Below are positions 18,802 to 27,455 of a stretch of 64,000 bases of DNA, piece by piece. Origin of the DNA: Hyphomicrobium_A sp963726795 (GTDB lineage: Bacteria > Pseudomonadota > Alphaproteobacteria > Rhizobiales > Hyphomicrobiaceae); NCBI GenBank assembly GCA_963726795.1, contig CAVSDD010000003.1:62001-126000 (forward strand). Reading direction: 5' to 3'. The position numbers and the translations under genes are program-made. The notes below the pieces were generated by a model. It was not told where the DNA came from, did not search any database, and worked only from the letters and a program-made list of their open reading frames with translations. Each line of letters begins with the position of its first letter. Positions within the stretch are counted from its first letter, which is position 1.

Positions 18802-20712
18802 ATGCTGCATTTCAACGACCTGACCGTCCGCATCGAAGGCCGGACCATCCTGGACAGCGCCACGGCCGGCATCCCCACGGGCCACAAAGTTGGTCTCGTG
18901 GGACGCAACGGCGCGGGCAAGACCACCCTTTTGAAGGTCATCTCCGGCGATCTGACGCCCGACGATGGCTCGATCACGGTTCAGCGCTCCTCCCGCATCG
19001 GCCACATCGCCCAGGAGGCACCGGGCGGCGAGGAGAGCCTGCTGGACTGGGTGCTCCAGGCCGACACCGAGCGCAGCCAGCTCCTCGTCGAGGCCGAAAC
19101 CACCGAGGACGCCGATCGCATCGGCGAGATCCACGAGCGCTTGGCCGAGATCGGCGCGCACGCAGCACCCGCACGCGCCGCCCAGATCCTCGCCGGCCTC
19201 GGCTTCGACGAGGCGGCTCAGCAGCGGCCTTGCGGCGCCCTGTCGGGCGGCTGGCGCATGCGCGTCGCCCTGGCGGCCGTGCTGTTTCTCGAGCCGGAAA
19301 TCCTGCTGCTCGACGAGCCGACGAACTACCTCGATCTGGAGGGCGTGCTGTGGCTCGAGGGCTACCTCAAATCCTACCCTCACACAGTGCTGATGGTCAG
19401 CCACGACCGCGACCTGCTGAACCGCGCCGTCACCGCGATCCTGCATCTGGAGCGCGGCAAGCTGACCCTTTATTCGGGCGGCTACGACGACTTCGAGGAA
19501 GCGCGGCGCGCGAAACAGCGGCTGGAATCCAAGCTGCGCAAGAAGCAGGACGAAGAGCGCCGCCGCATCCAGGCCTTCATCGATCGCTTCAAGGCCAAGG
19601 CGACCAAGGCCGCGCAGGCGCAGAGCCGCGTCAAGGCGCTGGCCAAGATGCAGCCGATCGCGGCGCAGATGGATGAGCGCGTCATCCCCTTCCATCTGCC
19701 CCACCCGACGAAGGCATTGGCCAGCCCGCTGATGCGGCTGGAGGACGTCGCGATCGGCTATGCGCAAGACGCCCCGGTGCTTCGCGGACTGAATTTGCGC
19801 ATCGACCAGGACGACCGCATCGCGCTGCTCGGCCAGAACGGCAACGGCAAATCGACGTTCGCCAAGCTTCTCGCGGGCAAGCTCGAGCCGCTCACCGGCA
19901 AACTCTACGGGGCGAAGCGCGTCGATGTCGGCTACTTCGCCCAGCATCAGCTCGACGAGCTCAATCCCGGACAGACCCCATACGATCATATGGTCGAGCT
20001 GATGCCGGACGCGACCGAGGCGCAGCGGCGCACGCGTCTCGGCACCTACGGGTTCGGCGCGGACAAGGCCGATACCAAGTGCGCCAAGCTCTCGGGCGGC
20101 GAGAAGGCGCGCCTGTTGCTGGCGCTCGCCGCCTTCCACGGGCCGCACCTGCTCATCCTCGATGAGCCGACCAACCACCTCGACGTCGACAGCCGCGAGG
20201 CACTCGTGCACGCCCTCACCGAATATGAAGGCGCCGTCATCCTGATCAGCCACGACCGGCATTTGATCGAAGCGAGTGCCGACAGGCTGTGGGTTGTGCG
20301 CGACGGCAGCGTGAAACCTTATGACGGCGACATCGATGCCTACAGGACCGAGCTGATGTTTGAGCGCGGCGGCCAGACCCGGCCCTCGCGCGGCAAGGAT
20401 GAAACGGCGCGTGGCGGCAAGGCGGGAGCGCGCCGCGCCGCAGCCGACAAGCGGGCAAACCTCGCGCCGTTGAAAAAAGCGGTGCAGGCGGCGGAGAAAT
20501 CCGTCGAGCGGGTGAACGCCGACATTGCGAAGCTCGATTCGCTGCTGGCCGATACGGCCCTCTATGCCTCCGACCCCGCGCGCGCACGCAACGCCGTCGT
20601 CGAGCGCGGCCAGTTGGTCAAGCGTCTGGCGCAGGCCGAGGCAGAGTGGCTTGCAGCCAGCGAAGCCTACGAGCAAGCCGGCGTGGAGGCGAGCGACGCG
20701 CCGTCCGATTGA
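18802..20712 (+). CDS. ABC-F family ATPase (YheS/Uup-like)
   Basis: A 636-residue protein with two ABC ATPase modules and no membrane helices, the layout of ABC-F ribosome-associated factors. Module 1 has Walker A GRNGAGKTT (34-42), signature LSGGWRMR and Walker B ILLLDEPTNYLDL. A charged coiled-coil linker follows. Module 2 has GQNGNGKST, LSGGEKAR and LLILDEPTNHLDVDS. The C-terminal 90 residues form a basic coiled coil, as in Uup and YheS. Family knowledge: these ATPases act on translating or stalled ribosomes; the exact subtype cannot be fixed by eye. Confidence 0.92.
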   Translation: MLHFNDLTVRIEGRTILDSATAGIPTGHKVGLVGRNGAGKTTLLKVISGDLTPDDGSITVQRSSRIGHIAQEAPGGEESLLDWVLQADTERSQLLVEAETTEDADRIGEIHERLAEIGAHAAPARAAQILAGLGFDEAAQQRPCGALSGGWRMRVALAAVLFLEPEILLLDEPTNYLDLEGVLWLEGYLKSYPHTVLMVSHDRDLLNRAVTAILHLERGKLTLYSGGYDDFEEARRAKQRLESKLRKKQDEERRRIQAFIDRFKAKATKAAQAQSRVKALAKMQPIAAQMDERVIPFHLPHPTKALASPLMRLEDVAIGYAQDAPVLRGLNLRIDQDDRIALLGQNGNGKSTFAKLLAGKLEPLTGKLYGAKRVDVGYFAQHQLDELNPGQTPYDHMVELMPDATEAQRRTRLGTYGFGADKADTKCAKLSGGEKARLLLALAAFHGPHLLILDEPTNHLDVDSREALVHALTEYEGAVILISHDRHLIEASADRLWVVRDGSVKPYDGDIDAYRTELMFERGGQTRPSRGKDETARGGKAGARRAAADKRANLAPLKKAVQAAEKSVERVNADIAKLDSLLADTALYASDPARARNAVVERGQLVKRLAQAEAEWLAASEAYEQAGVEASDAPSD

Positions 20713-20715
20713 ACA

Positions 20716-21123
20716 CTAACGGTTCTTCCAGCGGCCAGTCGCAATGCGTCTGGCCGGATCGCCCGCACGCCGCAGCAGATAGACCCAGGCCTCGATCTCC
20801 CGCCCATCATCGGCGCGCACGCGGCGGAGTTCGCGAACGTACTCGGCTTGCGGCCCCAGCCCCTCGTAGAGATCGAGCCAAGCAAACGTGCGATCAGGAT
20901 CCGATACTTCGCGGACTTCGCCGTGCACGACATCGAGCGCGTCGGCGGTGTCGCTCAGGCCCGGGTACTCCCCAAGATCGTAGAGGGCGGCGCTACCGAT
21001 CGTGGCAGACCCGATATGTCGGGATTGGGCGAATAGCCGCTCGCGCTCGGCGGTGCCAAGTGCACCTCCCGCTGTCTGCATCAGGGTACCGTAGACGAAC
21101 AGGTATCGCTGCGACTGTTGCAT
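20716..21123 (-). CDS. Gamma-glutamylcyclotransferase-like protein
   Basis: The 135-residue protein carries the family's glycine loop as FVYGTLM at residues 9-15 and the acidic YEGLGPQAEYVRELRRV segment. Members act on gamma-glutamyl amines or peptides; for most bacterial ones the substrate is unknown. It is convergent with the ABC-F gene (3 bp between stops) and follows glyS on the same strand after 38 bp. Confidence 0.82.
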   Translation of the reverse strand: MQQSQRYLFVYGTLMQTAGGALGTAERERLFAQSRHIGSATIGSAALYDLGEYPGLSDTADALDVVHGEVREVSDPDRTFAWLDLYEGLGPQAEYVRELRRVRADDGREIEAWVYLLRRAGDPARRIATGRWKNR

Positions 21124-21161
21124 CGGCTCGATGATAAACGCGCAAGCCTCGAAGCCAAGTC

Positions 21162-23390
21162 CTAGCCGGCGATCCGCGTGAAGTCGGCGACATTGAGCGT
21201 GGCAGCGCGGATTTCCGACAACAGATGCAGGCGGTTCTTGCGAAGCGCCGGATCGTCGTCGTTGACCGTCACGTTCTCGAAGAAAGCGTCGACCGGCGCA
21301 CGCAGCTCGGAGAGTGCCCGCATCGAGCCGGCAAAATTCTCGACGTTGATCGCGGCGGCCGTGTCCTGCTTGACGCTTTCGATCGCGGCGGCGAGCGCCA
21401 GCTCCTCCTTTTCCTTCAGGAGCTTCACGTCGTAGGTCGCGCCGTAGCTCGTCTTGTCCTTCTTCTCCTCGATGGACAGGATGTTCTGCGCGCGTTTGAC
21501 GCCGCTCAGGAGATTTGAGCCGTCGTCGCTCTGCAGGAGCTCGGATAGCGCCTCTACGCGCTTGACGATGAGCGCGAGGTCATCCTGGCCGCCCAAGGCG
21601 AACACCGCATCGATGAGATCGTGGCGGGCGCCTTTCTCGCGCAGGTGCACCTTGAGGCGCTCCGCGAAGAAGGCCATCAGGTCGGAGACGATCGGCGCAA
21701 ATTTCACGAGACCAACGGCCGTGCGCAGCCGCTCGTCGCCGCCTGAAAACAGCGCAAATACGTTGTCGCGCGTCAGGCCCCGCTGCTTCAATGTGCCGTC
21801 GATCTGATCGCGCAGATCCGTCGCGGCAAGTCGGTTCTCGCGCCCGTAGTGCAGGATGTAGGCTTCGGCAATGCTCGCGGCCAAAGGGAGGCGCAGGTCG
21901 TTCTCGAGCAAAATGCGAATGACGCCAAGTGCGGCGCGGCGCAGCTGATAGGGGTCGCCCGAGCCGGTCGGCTTCTCGCCGATCGCCCAAAAGCCAACGA
22001 GCGTGTCGAGCTTGTCGGCGAGCGCCACCGCGATTGCGACCGCGTCGCCCTCATCCTCGCGCGGCACCGTGTCGGTCGGACCCTTGGGTTTGTAGTGCAG
22101 CTCGAGCGCGCGTGCGATCTCGGGCTTGGTGCCGGCGGCTTCCGCGTAGTAGCGGCCCATGAGGCCCTGCAGCTCGGGAAACTCCCCGACCATTCCCGAG
22201 ACGAGGTCGGCCTTGCACAGCTGCCCCGCACGGCGCGCGTCCTCGGGCGTCGCATCGACCGCGCCGGCGATCTGGAAGGCCAGCTCCGAGATGCGTTCGA
22301 CGCGCTCGTTCTGCGAGCCGAGCTTTTCGTGGAACGTGATCGCCGACAAGGCGCTCGTCATCTCATCGAGGGAACGCTTGAGGTCCTGCTCCCAGAAGAA
22401 CTTGGCATCCGACAGCCGCGCCGCGATGACCTTCTCATTGCCCGCGATGATCGTCTTGCCGGCATCCTTGGTCTTAAGGTTGGACACGAGGAGAAACTTG
22501 TTGGCCAGCTTCTTTCCCCGAGGCTCGCGCAGCGCGAAGCACTTCTGATGCGTGCGCATCGAGGTCATCAGGCACTCGGCCGGCACGGTGAGGAAATCCT
22601 TGTCGAAGGACCCGAGCAGCACGGTTGGCCATTCGCTCAAGCCGGCGTTTTCGGCGAGCAATCCGGCATCCTCGATCAAAGCATAGTGGGCCTGATTGGC
22701 TTTACCCTGCGCCTGCTCGGCAATGAGCGCGGCGCGCTCGCCGGCGTCGAGCAATACCTTGTGCTGCTTCAAGGCCTTCTCGTAGTCGGCGAAATTCTTG
22801 ACCGCGAAGCGCTCGGGCGCGAGGAAGCGATGGCCCTGGGTGGTGTCGCCCGCCTTGATGCCGGCGATCTCGAAGGGCACGACCTTGCCGTCGAGCAGGC
22901 AAAGGATTGATTGCAGCGGCCGGATCCAGCGCAGCTCCGCGCCATCCTCCAGGCGCCGGTTGAAGCGCATCGACTTGGGCCAGGGAAAGCCGATGATCAC
23001 CTCGCGCAGCGTCTCGGCGATGATGGCGGCGGCCGGGCGGCCGGGCTTCTCGATGCGCGCGAGATAGAAATCGCCCTTCTTCTCGTCCTTGACGATCTCG
23101 GCCTCAGCGAGCGAGGTTAGGCCCGCACCCTTGAGAAAGCCTTGCGTCGCAGCCTCCGGCGCGCCCACGCGGGGGCCTTTTCGCTCCTCGCGCACGCCGG
23201 GCGACATCTCCGGGACGCCGTCGATCACGAGAGCCAGGCGGCGCGGCGTGGCGAAGCTGCGCGCTTCGCCGGTTTCCAGCCCGCGCGCTTTCAGCCCATC
23301 GAGCATGACCCGGCGCAAATCCTCCGCGGCCCGGGCTTGCAGCCGTGCCGGAATCTCCTCGGAAAATAGCTCGAGCAGCAGCTCCGCCAT
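21162..23390 (-). CDS. glyS: Glycyl-tRNA synthetase beta subunit
   Basis: The 742-residue beta subunit of the bacterial heterotetrameric GlyRS begins ELLLELFSEEIPARLQARAAEDL, the usual N-terminus, contains the ILCLLDGKVVPFE and HRFLAPERF regions of the B3/B4-like editing-type domain, the HD-like centre, and an anticodon-binding domain at the end. The beta subunit supplies tRNA recognition to the catalytic alpha subunit. The partner glyQ lies upstream in the same operon, but two other genes sit between them. Confidence 0.96.
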   Translation of the reverse strand: MAELLLELFSEEIPARLQARAAEDLRRVMLDGLKARGLETGEARSFATPRRLALVIDGVPEMSPGVREERKGPRVGAPEAATQGFLKGAGLTSLAEAEIVKDEKKGDFYLARIEKPGRPAAAIIAETLREVIIGFPWPKSMRFNRRLEDGAELRWIRPLQSILCLLDGKVVPFEIAGIKAGDTTQGHRFLAPERFAVKNFADYEKALKQHKVLLDAGERAALIAEQAQGKANQAHYALIEDAGLLAENAGLSEWPTVLLGSFDKDFLTVPAECLMTSMRTHQKCFALREPRGKKLANKFLLVSNLKTKDAGKTIIAGNEKVIAARLSDAKFFWEQDLKRSLDEMTSALSAITFHEKLGSQNERVERISELAFQIAGAVDATPEDARRAGQLCKADLVSGMVGEFPELQGLMGRYYAEAAGTKPEIARALELHYKPKGPTDTVPREDEGDAVAIAVALADKLDTLVGFWAIGEKPTGSGDPYQLRRAALGVIRILLENDLRLPLAASIAEAYILHYGRENRLAATDLRDQIDGTLKQRGLTRDNVFALFSGGDERLRTAVGLVKFAPIVSDLMAFFAERLKVHLREKGARHDLIDAVFALGGQDDLALIVKRVEALSELLQSDDGSNLLSGVKRAQNILSIEEKKDKTSYGATYDVKLLKEKEELALAAAIESVKQDTAAAINVENFAGSMRALSELRAPVDAFFENVTVNDDDPALRKNRLHLLSEIRAATLNVADFTRIAG

Positions 23391-23395
23391 GACCC

Positions 23396-23893
23396 TCAGC
23401 CGATGCGGTTGTGAATGCCGAGATCGTACTCGGTGATCGCGAATGTGAGCCCGGCGCTGCCGGTCCGCATCAATACGACACTCATGATGATGTCGGTCGA
23501 CGCGCCCGCCGTTTGCATGAGATCGAGCATCAGAGTGCCGTTGGAGGCGCCGAGGAAATCATGGAAGAACATGTAGGCGCTTTTCGTGTCGACGTCGAAC
23601 CGCCCGACTGCCCAAGGTGCGAGCCGCGGCGAGCCTTCGGGATGCAACAGATAGATCGCGATCTTCTGCAGCTGGGTGTTGTAGGGACGCAAGGCCTCCT
23701 GCAGCGCCTTGTCGTCGATGTCGCGCACTTCCAGCCGCGCGTCGATCTTGAACAAGGGGACCGCGTGCATTGGGCTCTCGCGCCACACGCGCGAGGTCCA
23801 CGCGACGAGCGTGGGCTTGAGCGCCATGAGCTTCTCGGGCGCCGGCTCCTCCTTGGCGGTGTATTCCTCGAGTTGCATAGAGCGGACAATCAT
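23396..23893 (-). CDS. Unknown soluble protein between glyQ and glyS
   Basis: I do not recognise this 165-residue protein. It has no signal peptide or membrane segment. Features are an acidic N-terminus (QLEEYTAKEEPAPEKL), mixed alpha/beta character, and a C-terminus ending DLGIHNRIG. ATG 23893 overlaps the upstream stop as ATGA, and glyS starts 6 bp after its end, so it is translated as part of the glyQ-glyS transcript. Its conserved-looking composition and tight coupling argue for a real gene. Confidence 0.68.
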   Translation of the reverse strand: MIVRSMQLEEYTAKEEPAPEKLMALKPTLVAWTSRVWRESPMHAVPLFKIDARLEVRDIDDKALQEALRPYNTQLQKIAIYLLHPEGSPRLAPWAVGRFDVDTKSAYMFFHDFLGASNGTLMLDLMQTAGASTDIIMSVVLMRTGSAGLTFAITEYDLGIHNRIG

Positions 23894-24075
23894 GAGGGCA
23901 ATACGAGACGGCCGATGTCGGCCGCAGCTCCCGTCGCAACCAGGTATCCGACGCCGACCAGGATCAGCGCGACGGCGAAAAAGAACACCGCGCGCTGCCG
24001 GTTCCACAACGCGAAGTAGGCGATGAGCAGCGCTGGCACGCCGAGGATAAAGCCGCCGAGCGAATCGGGATGCAT
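23890..24075 (-). CDS. Small two-helix membrane protein
   Basis: A 61-residue protein with two hydrophobic helices (FILGVPALLIAYFAL; FFFAVALILVGVGYLVAT) joined by the basic loop WNRQR. Start ATG 24075 shares its A with the last base of the glyQ stop (TGATG), and its own stop overlaps the next ATG (ATGA). No family assigned. Coupled translation inside the glycyl-tRNA synthetase operon is the strongest evidence that it is a gene. Confidence 0.65.
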   Translation of the reverse strand: MHPDSLGGFILGVPALLIAYFALWNRQRAVFFFAVALILVGVGYLVATGAAADIGRLVLPS

Positions 24076-25031
24076 CAGGCGCGTCCTCCGGCGGTCTTGA
24101 GCCAAGCGGCGCAACAGGCCTTCGCCAACTCGCGCACGCGCAAAATGAAGCTCTGGCGCTCCGTCACCGAGATCACGCCGCGGGCGTCGAGCAGATTGAA
24201 CAGGTGCGAGGCCTTGATCGCCTGATCGTAGGCCGGCAGCGCCATCTCGTGGCGCTCATCGCCGGCACCCTGCTCGAGCAGCGCCTTGCACTGCTGCTCG
24301 GCGTCCTTGAAATGCTGCAGCAGCAGGCCCGTATCGGCGTACTCGAAGTTGAAGCGGGAGAATTCCTGCTCGGCCTGCAGGAAGATGTCGCCGTAGCTGA
24401 GCGCGCGCGCATCCGTGCGGCCGTTGAACGACAGATCATACACGCGATCGACGCCCTGGACGTACATGGCCAGGCGCTCCAGGCCATAGGTGATCTCGGC
24501 CGAAACCACCTCGCAATCGAAGCCGCCGACCTGCTGGAAATAGGTGAACTGCGAGACTTCCATCCCGTCGCACCAGACCTCCCAGCCGAGCCCCCAGGCT
24601 CCGAGCGTCGGGCTTTCCCAGTCGTCCTCGACAAAACGGATGTCGTGCACGTCCGGATTCAGGCCAATGCGGCGCAGGCTGTCGAGGTAGAGATCCTGGA
24701 TGTCGGCCGGCGCCGGCTTCATGATCACCTGCAGCTGATAGTAGTGCTGCAGCCGATTGGGGTTCTCGCCGTAGCGGCCATCCTTGGGACGGCGCGAAGG
24801 CTGCACATAGACGGCGTTCCACGGCTTTGGCCCGAGCGAGCGCAGCGCGGTCGCGGGATGGAACGTGCCGGCGCCGACCTCCATGTCGTAAGGTTGCAGG
24901 ACCACACAGCCCTGCTCGGCCCAGAAGGTCTGCAGCGCGAAAATCAGATCCTGAAATGATTTTTCCGGCCGCAGGCGGCCGACGTCTGGCGCCGGCGCGC
25001 GTCCGGATTTGGTGGCGACTTTCGTGGGCAT
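24075..25031 (-). CDS. glyQ: Glycyl-tRNA synthetase alpha subunit
   Basis: The 318-residue class II catalytic subunit. The N-terminal FQDLIFALQTFWAEQGCVVLQPYDMEVGAGTFHPAT is diagnostic, followed by the YVQPSRRPKDGRYGENPNRLQHYYQ motif 2 region and the glycine-binding segment. The family is 290-320 residues. It heads the operon glyQ-small membrane protein-unknown-glyS, with a promoter 31 bp upstream. Confidence 0.97.
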   Translation of the reverse strand: MPTKVATKSGRAPAPDVGRLRPEKSFQDLIFALQTFWAEQGCVVLQPYDMEVGAGTFHPATALRSLGPKPWNAVYVQPSRRPKDGRYGENPNRLQHYYQLQVIMKPAPADIQDLYLDSLRRIGLNPDVHDIRFVEDDWESPTLGAWGLGWEVWCDGMEVSQFTYFQQVGGFDCEVVSAEITYGLERLAMYVQGVDRVYDLSFNGRTDARALSYGDIFLQAEQEFSRFNFEYADTGLLLQHFKDAEQQCKALLEQGAGDERHEMALPAYDQAIKASHLFNLLDARGVISVTERQSFILRVRELAKACCAAWLKTAGGRA

Positions 25032-25061
25032 GACGCGGGGGGCCTTGGTGTCAGGCGCCGC

Positions 25062-25098
25062 ACTATAAGCATTCGCGGCCGTGTGTCACGCGCGACAC
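25062..25098 (-). promoter_or_regulatory. glyQ promoter with overlapping inverted repeat
   Basis: On the minus strand GTGACA (25089-25084) and TATAGT (25067-25062) are 16 bp apart, a good sigma70-type promoter. The -35 box is embedded in a 16-bp inverted repeat, gtgtc-N6-gacac at 25083-25098, a possible operator. The leader before the glyQ ATG would be about 25 bases. Confidence 0.5.
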
Positions 25099-25260
25099 TG
25101 CCGGAAGTCGGCCCGAAAAACCCGTGGCACTGCAAGGCGGCGCACGCGTTATCCCCGGCAATTCGAATCGCCGAGGCTGCGCGCTGTGACCGATGATTGG
25201 CGAACCGCTAGTGTTCCTGCGCCCGCCGAATCACGAAGAAAAGCAAACCGGGATTTCCGC

Positions 25261-26229
25261 ATGAGCTCTCCCCGCATCGCCGTCATACTCCCTTGCTTCA
25301 ATGAAGGTGCGGCCATCGCCGGCGTCGTGCGAGATTTTCGCAAGGCGCTGCCCGGGTGCTCGATCTACGTCTACGACAACGCCTCCACCGACGACACCGC
25401 CATGAAGGCGAGGAGCGCCGGCGCGATCGTGCGCAGCGTGCGTCAGCGCGGAAAGGGCAACGTCGTGCGCCACGCGTTTGCGCAGGTCGATGCCGACGTT
25501 TTCCTGCTCGCCGACGGCGACGGCACCTACGACGCTGCGAGCGCGCACGAGCTTGTCGCAGCTGTCTGGAACGATCAGCTCGACATGGCAGTCGGCCGCC
25601 GCGACCATCTGGGGGCGCGCGACGCCTATCGCAGCGGGCACCAGACGGGAAACCGCAGCTTCAACTGGCTCGTACGGCGACTGTTCGGAGAGGGCTTCCG
25701 CGACATCTTCTCGGGCTACCGTGCCTTCTCGCGGCCCTTCGTGAAATCCTTCCCTGCGCTCGCGACAGGTTTTGAGACCGAGGCGGAAATGAGCCTGCAC
25801 GCGATCCAGCTCGGGCTCGCGTGCGTCGAGATCCCAACCCTTTACCGCCAGCGCGGGGAATCGAGCCAGAGCAAGCTCAGGACCTATCGCGATGGCGCGC
25901 GCATCTTGTGGTTCATCACGCGGCTGTTGAAGCACCTGCGCCCATTGTTCTTCTTCGCCACGATTGCCGGCTTCGCAGCAGGTATCTCGCTCGCGATGGG
26001 ATCGGAAGTCATCGTGGAATTCATCGAGACCGGGCTTGTTCCGCGCTTGCCGACGGCACTCGCAGCCGCCACGATCATCATCATCGCGGGCGTCAGCCTT
26101 GCGACGGGTTTGATCCTCGACAGCGTCGCCTACGCCCAGCAGGAGACGAAGCGGCTCGCGTATCTGACGGTCGCCCGCATGGCGCCGCGCAATGAGGTTT
26201 CGAGGATCACAGATCACGTGGCGGCCTAG
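25261..26229 (+). CDS. Family 2 glycosyltransferase, membrane-anchored
   Basis: The 322-residue protein has a GT-A catalytic domain: VILPCFNEGAAIAGVV, the nucleotide-binding YDNASTDDTA, and the metal-binding DGDGTYDA. Two transmembrane helices follow near residues 230-250 and 265-290 (LFFFATIAGFAAGISLAM; ALAAATIIIIAGVSLATGLIL). This layout resembles dolichol-phosphate-mannose synthase-like enzymes that charge polyprenyl phosphate with sugar. Donor and acceptor are unknown. The chosen ATG 25261 is the first codon of the conserved domain; the frame is open upstream without conservation. Confidence 0.85.
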   Translation: MSSPRIAVILPCFNEGAAIAGVVRDFRKALPGCSIYVYDNASTDDTAMKARSAGAIVRSVRQRGKGNVVRHAFAQVDADVFLLADGDGTYDAASAHELVAAVWNDQLDMAVGRRDHLGARDAYRSGHQTGNRSFNWLVRRLFGEGFRDIFSGYRAFSRPFVKSFPALATGFETEAEMSLHAIQLGLACVEIPTLYRQRGESSQSKLRTYRDGARILWFITRLLKHLRPLFFFATIAGFAAGISLAMGSEVIVEFIETGLVPRLPTALAAATIIIIAGVSLATGLILDSVAYAQQETKRLAYLTVARMAPRNEVSRITDHVAA

Positions 26230-26265
26230 CGCGGCGCGCCGGTCAATCCAGGCTCAAGCGAGCCG

Positions 26266-26511
26266 TCAGCCGCGCTTGCGGGCCGGCCGGTACACGCCGG
26301 TCTTGGCATCGAACTCGAGCTTGCCCAGATCCTTGGGCCGCGCCGCAACGGGATCGCGATTTTTCAGCTCGTCATGCGCCACGCGCGTCGCTTCGGCGGC
26401 GCGTGTCATTTCCTTCATCACCCATTTGACGCCGGCTGCTATACCGGCCCCGACCAGCACCGCGGCCATGACCTGAGGCATCAAGGACACTCCCTCCTTG
26501 CGGACGCTCAT
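26266..26511 (-). CDS. Small membrane protein coupled to S49 peptidase
   Basis: An 81-residue protein with one hydrophobic segment (VMAAVLVGAGIAAGVKWV) and a basic C-terminus containing DPVAARPKDLGKLEFDAKTG. ATG 26511 overlaps the stop of the S49 peptidase as ATGA, so it is probably coupled; an internal start at 26481 is possible. Function unknown. Confidence 0.65.
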   Translation of the reverse strand: MSVRKEGVSLMPQVMAAVLVGAGIAAGVKWVMKEMTRAAEATRVAHDELKNRDPVAARPKDLGKLEFDAKTGVYRPARKRG

Positions 26512-27350
26512 AGGCCAAATCTCGACCACAGCGCCCGGATCTCGACAGCGGATATCAGTTCTTCGGCGAAGGCAAGACGGCCGTGGGTTAAATCCCCGTA
26601 ACCAGAAATGCCAGGTATGCGCCGGAGCCGTGAAAGCAGGCCGCCTTTGTCGAATTGAATCATTTTAAGTCGCACTTTGTCGCCATGCAGCTCGCGCATC
26701 TTCGTGCGGATATCGGTTACGCCGTCGATGAGACCGAGTTCCAGCGCCTTGGGTCCTGACCAGAAAGCGCCCGAGAACAATTCCTGGTCGGGTCCCTTGA
26801 GGCGGCCGGCGCGGCGCTCCTTGACGATGCCGATGAAGACGTCGTGCACATCGCGCTGCAGCGCCTTGATGCGCTCCACGTCCTCGGGACGCTCCGGCTT
26901 GAAGCTGTCGAGCGCGTCCTTGTCCTCGCCAGCCGTGTAGACGCGGCGCGAGATACCAAGCTTCTCGATCGCCTTGTCGAAACCGAAGCTCGCAAAGATC
27001 ACGCCGATGGAGCCGACAATCGAAGACGGGTCGGCGTAGATCTCATCGCCTGCGAGGGCGAGGTAGTAGCCGCCCGAAGCCGCCACGTCCTCGCAGAAGA
27101 CGTAGACCGTCTTGCCGTTTTCTTCGGCCAGTTGGCGCAGTCGGCGAAAGATGAGGCTCGACTGCACGGCCGAGCCGCCCGGCGAATTGATCACGATCGC
27201 AACCGAAGGCAGCTTCGACATCGTGAACGCCTTCTCGATGCCACTGGCGGTCTGCGAGATGCTGATGCCCGGACGCAGAGGCGCCGCCATCCCGATCGGC
27301 CCGGTAAAACGCAGCACGGGGACAACAGGCCTACGGTTGAAGAACCACAT
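26508..27350 (-). CDS. S49 family serine peptidase (SppA/SohB-like)
   Basis: The 280-residue protein contains the crotonase-like S49 core: VAIVINSPGGSAVQSSLIFRR, the nucleophile Ser in EDVAASGGYYLALAGD, and SIVGSIGVIFASFGF. Family members are Ser-Lys peptidases that clear signal peptides or act on membrane proteins. There is no obvious N-terminal transmembrane helix, so it may be a soluble or peripheral short form. It is followed by an overlapping small membrane-protein gene that could anchor it; that is inference. Confidence 0.88.
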   Translation of the reverse strand: MWFFNRRPVVPVLRFTGPIGMAAPLRPGISISQTASGIEKAFTMSKLPSVAIVINSPGGSAVQSSLIFRRLRQLAEENGKTVYVFCEDVAASGGYYLALAGDEIYADPSSIVGSIGVIFASFGFDKAIEKLGISRRVYTAGEDKDALDSFKPERPEDVERIKALQRDVHDVFIGIVKERRAGRLKGPDQELFSGAFWSGPKALELGLIDGVTDIRTKMRELHGDKVRLKMIQFDKGGLLSRLRRIPGISGYGDLTHGRLAFAEELISAVEIRALWSRFGL

Positions 27351-27455
27351 TCGCGCCTTCCTAGCGTTTCATCGAGAATTCAAGGATACGCGATCGATCC
27401 GAGGGGAGGACCATCACGACGGGCAACGACATTTACGGCATGTCCGCGGCGAGAG

